Assembly: GCF_039655865.1 (NCBI RefSeq)
Contig: NZ_JBBYXL010000007.1
Span: 310,001 to 374,000, forward strand
Reading direction: 5' to 3'
DNA length: 64,000 nt
Source: Prosthecobacter sp. SYSU 5D2
GTDB lineage: Bacteria; Verrucomicrobiota; Verrucomicrobiia; Verrucomicrobiales; Verrucomicrobiaceae
Under the pieces are notes generated by a model. It was not told the DNA's origin and searched no databases. It saw only the letters and a list, made by a program, of their open reading frames with translations. A program made the position numbers and the translations under genes. Positions 9,899 to 18,006 of the stretch are shown in pieces (position 1 is the stretch's first letter; every line of letters starts with the position of its first letter).

Positions 9899-10888
9899 AT
9901 GGAAATTGAAGATCTGATTCAACCCATCTCCGAAGAGGCACCCAGCGGGGTGGACTTCGATGATGACCACCAGCTAAGCTACGAGGCGGGAAACCTGGAA
10001 AGCATGGTGGAGGGGGAGATTGACCCCAAGGATGGCCAGCGTCTGAAACCGAAGTGGCAGCAGATCCAGAAAAAGGGCCTGGAACTCAGCAAGCGTGGCA
10101 AGAACCTGCGCGTGGCGGCCATCCTGACTGAGGGAGGCTGTGTGACGGAAGGTTTTTTTGGGCTGCGGGACGGGCTCCGCCTGATCCGTGAATGGACGGA
10201 GCGGTACTGGGACAGCCTGCATCCAATCTATGACCGCCAGCCTCTGCTCCAGTCCCTCAACCGCGAGCAGGTGCTGATGAAAGCCATCCTGGGGGCTGTG
10301 TATGCCCCGAAGGACCCCGGAGATGACTTCGATTTTGGTGAATTTTTGAGCGGCTGGGAAGGTCCTGGCGAGGAACCGACGGACTCCCGCCTCTCGCGTC
10401 TGGCCACGGCTATGTTCTCCAAACTTTCCCCAGAAAAGCGCGGAGCCAACCTGGTCGCCATTGATGAGGCGCTGGAGCATGCGAAGGCCATCGAAAACTG
10501 TTTCGACAACCGGTATGGGACGGATGACAGCATTGACCTTTCCGAGATGCGCACCATGCTGGCGCGGAGCATGCAGATCATTGAATCTTACAGCTCCGGG
10601 GCAGAAGCCGAGGACCCAGGCAGTGAGGAGCATCCCGTAGCGGCAGAAAGCGGCGGTCCAGTGGTGGCAGCCAGCAGGCCAGGGGCCATGACCCGGACGT
10701 CCGCCATCGCGATGCTGGACCAGGTGATCCGCTTCTTTGAAACAACGGAGCCATCAAGCCCGGTACCGTTTCTTCTTAACCGGGCGAAGTTCTGCATTGG
10801 GAAAAACTTTATGGAACTCATTGATGAACTCGCCGTCACCAAGGATCAGGCTGAGTTAATTCTCAAACCATCTGCAACTTCTGAGTAA
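9899..10888 (+). CDS. tssA: T6SS cap/baseplate-associated protein TssA (ImpA)
   Basis: 329 residues. The ImpA N-terminal domain is clear: start with PISEEAPSGVDFDDD, then KPKWQQIQKKGLELSKRGKNLRVA, then GLRLIREWTERYWD. The C terminus has the typical AIAMLDQVIRFFETTEPSSPVPFLLNRA motif region of short-type TssA. TssA primes sheath assembly and joins baseplate, sheath and tube. A 70-base gap separates it from tssB, the largest so far in the locus, and may hold a secondary promoter. Confidence 0.93.
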   Translation: MEIEDLIQPISEEAPSGVDFDDDHQLSYEAGNLESMVEGEIDPKDGQRLKPKWQQIQKKGLELSKRGKNLRVAAILTEGGCVTEGFFGLRDGLRLIREWTERYWDSLHPIYDRQPLLQSLNREQVLMKAILGAVYAPKDPGDDFDFGEFLSGWEGPGEEPTDSRLSRLATAMFSKLSPEKRGANLVAIDEALEHAKAIENCFDNRYGTDDSIDLSEMRTMLARSMQIIESYSSGAEAEDPGSEEHPVAAESGGPVVAASRPGAMTRTSAIAMLDQVIRFFETTEPSSPVPFLLNRAKFCIGKNFMELIDELAVTKDQAELILKPSATSE

Positions 10889-10958
10889 AACAAAAAAACT
10901 TGACCGTCACCCATCAGTCCACTAAACCCTTTCATTATAAACTTTATCAGAAACCCAT

Positions 10959-11495
10959 ATGCCGAAACCTTCTGAGAGCAGCAGCAAATTCATCGAGAGA
11001 AACCGTGCACCCCGAGTTCACATTGAATATGAACTGGATGTCAACGGAGCCCAAAAAAAGGTGGAACTGCCTTTTATCATGGGTGTGATGGCGGATCTTT
11101 CGGGCAAGCCGACTGAGCCGCTTCCAGCCGTGAAGGACCGCAAGTTCCTGGAGATTGACATGGACAATTTCAATGACCGCATGAAGGCCATCAAGCCTCG
11201 TGTGGCCTTCAGCGTGCCGAACGTGCTGTCTGAAGAAGAGGGCAGCAATCTGGCGGTGGACATCTCCTTTGAAAGCATGGATGACTTCTCACCGGAAGTC
11301 ATCGCCCGGAAGGTGGAACCGCTGCGCAAGCTGCTGGAAGCCCGTACGGAACTGACCAACCTGCTGAGCTACATGGACGGCAAAACGCAGGCGGAAGACC
11401 TGATTGCCAAGCTCATCAGTGACGAGGCTTTCCGTAAGTCCGTCACCTCCGCCCCCAAACCGGCGGACGAGACCAGCCCAGCTGCTGCCGAGTAA
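10959..11495 (+). CDS. tssB: T6SS contractile sheath small subunit TssB (VipA)
   Basis: 178 residues, the usual size. The N terminus contains RVHIEYELDVNGAQKKVELPF and the conserved LPF(I)MGVMADLSGKP segment; FLEIDMDNFNDRM and IKPRVAFSVPN follow. TssB interlocks with TssC to build the contractile sheath that drives the Hcp tube. It is followed 32 bases later by tssC. ATG at 10959 is the only sensible start: it precedes the conserved core by about 20 residues. Confidence 0.96.
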   Translation: MPKPSESSSKFIERNRAPRVHIEYELDVNGAQKKVELPFIMGVMADLSGKPTEPLPAVKDRKFLEIDMDNFNDRMKAIKPRVAFSVPNVLSEEEGSNLAVDISFESMDDFSPEVIARKVEPLRKLLEARTELTNLLSYMDGKTQAEDLIAKLISDEAFRKSVTSAPKPADETSPAAAE

Positions 11496-11527
11496 CGTGC
11501 CCTTAACCCGTCATTCTCCCAAAACCC

Positions 11528-13012
11528 ATGTCCGCCCAGGCTCAAGCCACGACCCAGCTCCAAGAAAACGTCGCTGAAGTCAGCGAATTCGACCGCCTTC
11601 TCGAAACCAGCTTCGCCGCGAAAACCGACGAACGCCGCAGTGCGGTGAAATCTGCCGTGCAGGTGCTCATTGACAGCATTGCCCCCGGTTCCGGTCTCAG
11701 TGATGATGCCATCACCTTCATCGAAGGGGCGATTGCTGAAATTGACCAGAAGCTCTCCAAGCAGCTGAACGTGATCATGCATCACGCGGATTTTTCCAAG
11801 CTGGAAGGCTCCTGGCGCGGTCTGGCGCATCTTGTCTTCAATACGGAGACAGACACGATGCTGAAGATCAAGGTGATGAACGTCTCCAAGAAGGAGATCC
11901 ACCGGACGCTGAAGAGCTACAAAGGTGCCATGTGGGACCAGAGCCCGCTCTTCAAAAAGATCTACGAAGAGGAATTTGGCACGCCAGGCGGGGTGCCCTT
12001 CGGCGCCATGATCGGCGATTATGAATTCGATCACACCGCCACCGACGTGGAGTGCCTGCGGGATCTGTCCAAGATCGCCGCTACGGCGCACTGCCCGTTC
12101 ATCGCCGCCGCCGGGCCCAATCTTCTCAACATGGATACCTGGCAGCAGCTGGGTGACAAAAGGGATCTGGCGAAGATTTTCGACACCGTCGAGTATGCCT
12201 CCTGGAAAAGCCTCCGTGAGTCTGAAGACTCCCGTTTCCTGGGTCTGGCGATGCCGCGCTTTCTCTCCCGGCTGCCGTACAGCACCAAGAACAACCCGGT
12301 GGATGCCTTTGCCTTTGAAGAGGATGCTTCCAGTTCCGACCACTCCAACTACATCTGGTCCAATGCGGCGTATGCCATGGGCACCAACATTACCCGCGCC
12401 TTTAAAAAGAGCGGATGGTGCGCCCAGATCCGCGGTGTGGAAAGCGGCGGTCTGGTGGAAAACCTGCCGGTGCATGCCTTCCCGACGGACGACGGCGGCG
12501 TGGACATGAAGTGCCCTACTGAAATCGCGATCACGGACCGGCGCGAGCATGAGCTGGCCCGGCTGGGCATGATGCCGCTCTCCCACTGGAAGAACACGGA
12601 CTATGCCGCCTTCATTGGTGCGCAGTCCCTGCAAAAACCGGCCAAGTATGATGACAAGGACGCCACGGCCAACGCCAACCTCTCCGCGCGGCTGCCTTAT
12701 CTGTTCTCCTGCTGCCGTTTTGCCCATTATCTGAAGTGCATTGTGCGTGACAAGATCGGCTCCTTCAAGGAGCGGGATGACATGCAGCTCTGGCTGAACA
12801 GCTGGATCATGCAGTATGTGACGGATTCCGGAGCCTCCGACGAGGCGAAGGCGGAGAAACCCCTGTCTGCAGCGGAAGTCTCCGTGCAGGCCAATCCTGA
12901 AGATCCCGGTTACTACCGTGCGCAGTTCTCTCTGCGCCCCCACTTTCAGTTGGAAGGAGTCAACATCAGCCTCCGCCTGGTTTCCCGCCTGCCTTCTGAA
13001 CGCAAAAGCTAG
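11528..13012 (+). CDS. tssC: T6SS contractile sheath large subunit TssC (VipB)
   Basis: 494 residues, full length. Conserved sheath segments are visible: HHADFSKLEGSWRGLAHLV, NVSKKEI near 120-127, GVPFGAMIGDYEF, and LSRLPYSTKNNPVDAF. The C terminus (YYRAQFSLRPHFQLEGVNISLRLVSRLP, in two parts here) is the strand region that contributes to the sheath handshake with TssB. After contraction, sheath subunits are recycled by the TssH ATPase encoded 5 kb downstream. Confidence 0.97.
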   Translation: MSAQAQATTQLQENVAEVSEFDRLLETSFAAKTDERRSAVKSAVQVLIDSIAPGSGLSDDAITFIEGAIAEIDQKLSKQLNVIMHHADFSKLEGSWRGLAHLVFNTETDTMLKIKVMNVSKKEIHRTLKSYKGAMWDQSPLFKKIYEEEFGTPGGVPFGAMIGDYEFDHTATDVECLRDLSKIAATAHCPFIAAAGPNLLNMDTWQQLGDKRDLAKIFDTVEYASWKSLRESEDSRFLGLAMPRFLSRLPYSTKNNPVDAFAFEEDASSSDHSNYIWSNAAYAMGTNITRAFKKSGWCAQIRGVESGGLVENLPVHAFPTDDGGVDMKCPTEIAITDRREHELARLGMMPLSHWKNTDYAAFIGAQSLQKPAKYDDKDATANANLSARLPYLFSCCRFAHYLKCIVRDKIGSFKERDDMQLWLNSWIMQYVTDSGASDEAKAEKPLSAAEVSVQANPEDPGYYRAQFSLRPHFQLEGVNISLRLVSRLPSERKS

Positions 13013-13063
13013 AGCAAATCACACCGCGAAAACAAACAGACAAAACACTAACCTAAAAACATC

Positions 13064-13555
13064 ATGGCCTTCGATACCTATCTTCAACTGGAACCCATCA
13101 AAGGGGAATCCACCGATGACAAACACAAGAACTGGATTGAGGTTTTCTCATTCTCCCACGGCCTTTCCCAGCAGGGATCTGGCGCAATCAGCGGCGGATC
13201 CACCCGTGTGGCCGGCAAAGTGGACGTGCAGGACTTCACCATCACGAAGCGTCTGGACCTCAGCTCCCCTTACCTCAACAAGAACTGCTGCCAGGGCAAG
13301 CACCTTGACAAGGCCGTGGTGGAGATTTGCAAAAGCACCGGTCAGAAGGAAGTCTTCATGAAATACACCTTCGAAAACGTGGTCGTCAGCTCCATCAACA
13401 TCGGTGGTGGCCAGGGCCAGGAGTTCCCGGTGGAAACCGTCTCCTTCTCCTTCGGCAAGGTGAAGTGGGAATACAACCACATTGACAACAAGACGGGTGC
13501 CAAGGTCGCCAACATGACCGCCACCCATGACCTTGTGAAGAACGTTACGACCTAG
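13064..13555 (+). CDS. hcp: T6SS inner tube protein Hcp (TssD)
   Basis: 163 residues, the normal Hcp size. MAFDTYLQLEPIKGES followed by FSHGLSQ and the DFTITKRLD strand are typical Hcp features, as is the YTFENVVVSSI strand. Hcp hexamers stack into the tube loaded with effectors. A 12-bp perfect stem-loop lies 47 bases after the stop, which may set transcript level or 3' end for this highly needed protein. No fused effector domain is present. Confidence 0.95.
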   Translation: MAFDTYLQLEPIKGESTDDKHKNWIEVFSFSHGLSQQGSGAISGGSTRVAGKVDVQDFTITKRLDLSSPYLNKNCCQGKHLDKAVVEICKSTGQKEVFMKYTFENVVVSSINIGGGQGQEFPVETVSFSFGKVKWEYNHIDNKTGAKVANMTATHDLVKNVTT

Positions 13556-13602
13556 TTGGTTAAGTTCGTCTTTTTGCATCAGCTCTTGCGAAGCAAACTT
13601 GG

Positions 13603-13632
13603 TGGCGTGCTCTGACGTGACAGAGCACGCCA
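13603..13632 (+). terminator. Perfect stem-loop downstream of hcp, candidate internal terminator or mRNA stabiliser
   Basis: Arms 13603-13614 and 13621-13632 pair over 12 bases with a 6-base loop (ACGTGA). The bases after it (TCTTTA) are only weakly T-rich, so termination would be partial. It lies between hcp and tagJ in an otherwise continuous operon. Confidence 0.6.
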
Positions 13633-13702
13633 TCTTTATGAAATGATCCCCCTGTCAGGCCGGGCTGTTCCTGACTTTCCCAACCCCCGCGCAAAAACCT
13701 GC

Positions 13703-14506
13703 ATGACCCCGTCGGAAGAAATCCAGCAGCAGATCAAAAACGGTGATTTGACGGCTGCCATCGCTGCGACCAAAGCCGCCATCCGCAAGGCTCCCACTGA
13801 CCCCGAGCTGCGCTTCATGCTTTTCCAGACCCTCAGCCTTGCGGCCGACTGGGAAGCTGCCTCCAACCAGCTCGTCGCCTATTCCGAGCTGACTGGCCGC
13901 CAGTCGCCCCTGCCCATTGTTTTTAATGATGTCATCCATGCCGAGGTCCGCCGCAAACATGTCTTTCTGGGACAGGAAGCACCCACCATTTTTGGCGAGC
14001 CGCCCGAGTGGGTGTCCTATCTCGTCCAGTCCCTGAGCCAGTCCGCCCAGGGCAACCCTGCGGATGCCATCCGTCTGCGCAGTGAAGCCCTGGAGCAGGC
14101 GCCCGCCGTCTCCGGCAGCATCAATGGCACCCCTTTTGAATGGCTGATGGATGGTGACAGCCGCATGGGCACCCTTTTTGAAGCCATCATCAACGGCCAG
14201 TACTACTGGGTGCCGCAGAACCGTCTGCGCAGCGTCACCCTGGAGGAACCGACCCAGGCACGGGATGCCATCTGGGCTGCTGCCGAGCTGTCCCTGGAAA
14301 ATGACGCCCGCATCTCCGCTTTCATCCCCGTCCGCTATCCGGGTGCTGCCGGCTGGAAATCGGACCTGCTCAAGCTTTCCCGTGAAACGGACTGGGAATC
14401 CCCTGCAGAAGGTTTTTATGTCGGACTTGGCCAGCGGGTGCTGATGACAAACGATGGTGAATTTCCCCTGCTGGATGTCCGCCAGATTGAATTCAACGCC
14501 CTCTGA
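13703..14506 (+). CDS. tagJ: T6SS accessory protein TagJ (ImpE family)
   Basis: About 267 residues from ATG 13703 (MTPSEEIQQQIKNGDL); an in-frame ATG at 13643 would add 20 residues of unlikely sequence across the hcp downstream region. The N-terminal half has the TPR-like ImpE pattern (GDLTAAIAATKAAIRKAPTD, then RFMLFQTLSLAADWE), and the C-terminal half has the FEWLMDGDSRMG and YYWVPQNRLRSV strands typical of the family. In characterised systems TagJ/HsiE binds the N-terminal region of TssB and modulates sheath recycling. It precedes tssE by 14 bases. Confidence 0.86.
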   Translation: MTPSEEIQQQIKNGDLTAAIAATKAAIRKAPTDPELRFMLFQTLSLAADWEAASNQLVAYSELTGRQSPLPIVFNDVIHAEVRRKHVFLGQEAPTIFGEPPEWVSYLVQSLSQSAQGNPADAIRLRSEALEQAPAVSGSINGTPFEWLMDGDSRMGTLFEAIINGQYYWVPQNRLRSVTLEEPTQARDAIWAAAELSLENDARISAFIPVRYPGAAGWKSDLLKLSRETDWESPAEGFYVGLGQRVLMTNDGEFPLLDVRQIEFNAL

Positions 14507-14520
14507 CCCCTCCGCCGCGC

Positions 14521-15009
14521 ATGATGGAAGAAGCTGAGAGCCGCCTGCCTTGCCTGCTCGACCGGTTGATTGACGAGGCTCCGGGCCAGGCGGTGGGGCC
14601 TTCCCACCGCCGTTCCATCTCCCTGAAAGAATATCGGATGGCTGTACTCAGGGATCTGCGCTGGCTGCTCAATTCACCCCGCCATCTGAAAACGGAAGCG
14701 CTGTACGACTATCCTGAAGTCGCCCGCTCCGTCCTCAATTTCGGCACCCGCGACCTTGCTGGCCTGACCTCCTCCGCGTTTGATCCTCTGGAGATCGAAT
14801 CGGAGCTGAGGGATGCCATCCTGCACTTTGAGCCGCGCATCATCCCGGATTCCCTCCAGGTCAGGCTGATCCATGATGCTGCGGATGACGGCAAAATCGC
14901 TTTCGAGATCAATGGCCAGCTCTGGGCGCTGCCTTATGCGGAGCGTATTCTTTTCCGCACGGAGATGGACCTGGAGACGGGAGCCTGTGAGCTTTCCATC
15001 ATCACATGA
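14521..15009 (+). CDS. tssE: T6SS baseplate protein TssE (gp25-like)
   Basis: 162 residues. The gp25/GpW-like core is evident: YRMAVLRDLRWLLNSPRH, YPEVARSVLNFGTRDLAG, then LRDAILHFEPRIIP. TssE is the wedge protein homologous to phage T4 gp25 and nucleates the sheath. It begins with two ATG codons (14521 or 14524). Its stop overlaps the start of tssF in an ATGA junction, so the two are translationally coupled. Confidence 0.93.
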   Translation: MMEEAESRLPCLLDRLIDEAPGQAVGPSHRRSISLKEYRMAVLRDLRWLLNSPRHLKTEALYDYPEVARSVLNFGTRDLAGLTSSAFDPLEIESELRDAILHFEPRIIPDSLQVRLIHDAADDGKIAFEINGQLWALPYAERILFRTEMDLETGACELSIIT

Positions 15010-16895
15010 ACCGCGCCTTTCTAGAGCTGTACAACGAGGAACTGCGCCACATCCGTGAGCGCGCAGCGGAATTTGCCGCCTCCTACCCGAAGATCGCCGG
15101 CCGCCTGGCGCTGGACAAGGAGGCGCGCGATGCCTGCCCGGACCCGTTTGTGGAACGGCTGCTGGAAGGCTTCGCCTACCTGGCTGCGCGTGTGCAGCTC
15201 AAGCTGGAGGCGGAGTTTCCCCGCTTCACGCAGGGCATTCTAGAGACGGTTTACCCGGACTACATGGCCCCGTGGCCCTCTGCCACCATTGTGCGGCTGG
15301 AGCCCAAATGGAATGACAAAGCCCTCATGGAAGGGGCACTGGTGCCCCGTGGTACGCGGCTGAATTCTCTGCGGCTCAAAGAGGAATCTACCACCTGCAC
15401 CTTTGTCACTTCCCACGATGTCAGGCTCTGCCCGTTCAAAATTGAAGAAACGAAAAAAGGTGCGGAATACCATACCCGCACGGTGGGTGAGCTGAACGTG
15501 GCCAAGTTCTGCCCGAATCCCCGTGCCGCCCTGCGCATCCGGCTGCAGCTCCACGCCCCTGATGACCAGTCCATCAGCCAGGTGGACTGTGACCGGCTGG
15601 TTTTCTACATCCATGGTGAGGACCATCTGCCCGCCACGGTGCTGGAAGAAATATTCGCCCATGCGCAGGGTGTGCTGCTGTGTGAGCCGGGGGATGTGCG
15701 CCACCGCCACAGCACGTGGCTCACGACGGAGGCGCTGGAGCATGTGGGCTTTGCCGAAAACGAGTCCATGCTGCCCGTCAGCCCACGCAGCTTTGAAGGC
15801 CACCGCATCCTGCGCGAGCATTTCATGCTGCCGCAGCGGAACCTCTTCTTTGCCATCAAGGGCGTGAAAGCCGCGCTGGCCCGGCTGCCAGGCCGGGAGG
15901 TGGACCTGATCATCCCGCTGGCTGAGCGGAAAGAGAACATGGTGGACTTTGTCTCAGGGAAGCTTTTCCAGCTCAACTGCACCCCGGCCATCAATCTCTT
16001 TCCCAAACGCTCAGACCGCGTCCCGATCAGCCCCGGCTTTACTGAATACCAGGTGGTCATGGACCGCCTGCGCATGCTGGATTATGAGGTTCATACCGTC
16101 CTGGAGGTCAACGGCTACGGCCGGACCTCCTCCGAAGAGCAGAAATTCCACCCCTTCTATCTGCGGCCAGCCCATCATCCAAACCTGGGCGGTTTTTATT
16201 CGGTCAACCGCCTGCAGCGCACGCTGTCGGAGAATGAAAAGAAATTCGGCGCCAAGTCAACCTATGCAGGCAGCGAGGTGTTTCTGACCCTGGTGGATCC
16301 CACGGCGGCACCGTTTTCCCCCAAGCTGGAGCAGCTCGGCATCACGGCGCTGTGCACCAACCGCCACCTCCCGCTGAGCATGCCCAAAGGCATTGGGGAA
16401 ACCGACTTCATCCCGGAGGAGCACCTCCCCGTGCGCACCATCCGCTGCCTGGCCGGTCCCACCGTCCCACGCCCCTCCTTCGCCGAAGGCCGCCATGCCT
16501 GGCGGGCCATCAGCCATCTTTCGCTGAACTATCTCTCCCTGGTGGAAAAAGGCCCCGATGGAGCTGAATCGCTGCGGCAGCTTCTGCGGCTGTACACGCT
16601 GAACCTCCCCAGCCAGACGATCATTGACGGCATTCTGGGCATCGAGAGCAAGCCCTCCCTGGCCCGCAGTCCTGGCGGCGGTCCTGTGGTCTTCATCCGC
16701 GGCATTGACATCACGCTGACGCTGGATGAGGACCGCTACGCCGGCAGCGGCATTTTCCCTCTCGCCAGTGTTCTGGATCAATTTTTGGCGCGCCAGGTTT
16801 CCCTGAACAGCTTCACCCGCCTGACGTTGAAAACCGCACAAAGGAAGGAGGTGATGTCATGGCCTCCCCGGGTCGGGAAGATCCCCATCGTCTGA
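15006..16895 (+). CDS. tssF: T6SS baseplate protein TssF (ImpG/VasA)
   Basis: 629 residues, typical. The N terminus FLELYNEELRHIRERAAEFA and the following YPKIAGRLALD and DPFVERLLEGFAYLAARVQLKLE are strong TssF marks. TssF with TssG and TssE forms the baseplate wedge. The gene overlaps the tssG start by 37 bases; a perfect Shine-Dalgarno for tssG lies inside its last codons. Confidence 0.96.
   Translation: MNRAFLELYNEELRHIRERAAEFAASYPKIAGRLALDKEARDACPDPFVERLLEGFAYLAARVQLKLEAEFPRFTQGILETVYPDYMAPWPSATIVRLEPKWNDKALMEGALVPRGTRLNSLRLKEESTTCTFVTSHDVRLCPFKIEETKKGAEYHTRTVGELNVAKFCPNPRAALRIRLQLHAPDDQSISQVDCDRLVFYIHGEDHLPATVLEEIFAHAQGVLLCEPGDVRHRHSTWLTTEALEHVGFAENESMLPVSPRSFEGHRILREHFMLPQRNLFFAIKGVKAALARLPGREVDLIIPLAERKENMVDFVSGKLFQLNCTPAINLFPKRSDRVPISPGFTEYQVVMDRLRMLDYEVHTVLEVNGYGRTSSEEQKFHPFYLRPAHHPNLGGFYSVNRLQRTLSENEKKFGAKSTYAGSEVFLTLVDPTAAPFSPKLEQLGITALCTNRHLPLSMPKGIGETDFIPEEHLPVRTIRCLAGPTVPRPSFAEGRHAWRAISHLSLNYLSLVEKGPDGAESLRQLLRLYTLNLPSQTIIDGILGIESKPSLARSPGGGPVVFIRGIDITLTLDEDRYAGSGIFPLASVLDQFLARQVSLNSFTRLTLKTAQRKEVMSWPPRVGKIPIV
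16845..16855 (+). promoter_or_regulatory. Perfect ribosome-binding site for tssG
   Basis: AAGGAGGTGAT matches the anti-Shine-Dalgarno over 11 bases and lies 3 bases before ATG 16859. It fixes the tssG start although that start is buried in tssF. Most genes in this window have weak or no such site, so this one stands out. Confidence 0.75.
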
Positions 16896-17953
16896 TCCAG
16901 GAGCTGTGCGCAGAGCCTTGGAAGTATGATTTCTTCCAGGGCCTGCGTGCCATTGAATGCGCCTTTGAGGACAAGCCGCGCATCGGCCGCTCCCGCACTC
17001 TGCGGGATGATCCCCTGCGCTTTGGCCAGCTCCTGTCATTGAGCTTTGCCACCTCCACCCTGGCCCAGCCGCAACTGGAAAACCAGGCGCAAAAGCTCAC
17101 GGTGCGGTTCATGGGCCTCACCGGTCCCCACGGCCCGCTGCCTCTTCGCCTCACCGAATTCATGCGCAACCGGCTGCGCGGCATCTACGATTCCGACATT
17201 CAGGGCACCGCCGCAGACATCGGGGTGGAGAACGGAGTCGCCTCGCCGCGGGATTCCACCCTGGCGGAGTTTATTGACATCTTCCACCACCGGATGATCT
17301 CCCTGTTCTACCGCGCCTGGGCCGTGTCCCAGAAAACGGTGGATTTTGACCGCGAGGAAGACCGCTTTTTTGCCGAGTGGATCGCCTGCCTGTTCGGCAC
17401 TGGACTGCCCGAGATGGACGGGCTGGACTCCATCCCCACCTGGCAGAAGCTGCCCTTTGCCGGCCATCTGGCCAATCAAACCCGGCATTCCAGCGGTCTG
17501 GAAGGCGTCCTCGCAGATGCCTTTGCCACCCGTGCCGAGGTGCTGAATCTCACCGGTCACTGGGTGACGATCCCGGCCGACCAGCGCTGCTACCTGGGCC
17601 GCTCCAGGGCGCTGGGCACGCTCGGCCAGTCATGCGTCGTCGGCTCTGTGATCTGGGACCGGCACATGAAGTTCAGTGTACTTCTTGGCCCGATGTCGCT
17701 CAGCCAGTTTGAAACCTTTGCCCCTGGCGGGTCCAGCCATCAGCCGCTGCATGACTGGATCGCCTTTTACACCCGGCGCGAGTTTTATTGGGAGGCCTCC
17801 ATCCTGCTAAAAAAAGAGGAAGTGCCGAAAATAAGTCTTGGCCAGACGGGGCGGCTTGGTTACACCACATGGCTGAGCAGTCTGCCCTTTAAGCATGATC
17901 CCGGTGACTACCATATCCGTGGCGGAGGTTTGACCCCTGCGGAGAATTCCTGA
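16859..17953 (+). CDS. tssG: T6SS baseplate protein TssG (ImpH/VasB)
   Basis: 364 residues. LCAEPWKYDFFQGLRAIE at 14-31 is the TssG N-terminal signature; VRFMGLTGPHGPLPL and the FHHRMISLFYRAW motif follow, then the RCYLGRSRALG segment. TssG pairs with two TssF copies in each baseplate wedge. Overlap with tssF and the strong ribosome-binding site indicate coupled, high translation. Confidence 0.95.
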   Translation: MASPGREDPHRLIQELCAEPWKYDFFQGLRAIECAFEDKPRIGRSRTLRDDPLRFGQLLSLSFATSTLAQPQLENQAQKLTVRFMGLTGPHGPLPLRLTEFMRNRLRGIYDSDIQGTAADIGVENGVASPRDSTLAEFIDIFHHRMISLFYRAWAVSQKTVDFDREEDRFFAEWIACLFGTGLPEMDGLDSIPTWQKLPFAGHLANQTRHSSGLEGVLADAFATRAEVLNLTGHWVTIPADQRCYLGRSRALGTLGQSCVVGSVIWDRHMKFSVLLGPMSLSQFETFAPGGSSHQPLHDWIAFYTRREFYWEASILLKKEEVPKISLGQTGRLGYTTWLSSLPFKHDPGDYHIRGGGLTPAENS

Positions 17954-18006
17954 TCTTACGCCTTTCCCGATCCTCATCACTCACTCCTCAAACAAGCTCC
18001 CTAATT

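Noticed and set aside
11369..12943. Long antisense open frame (524 codons) over tssB/tssC
   Set aside because: Shadow of tssC on the other strand; no family motif.
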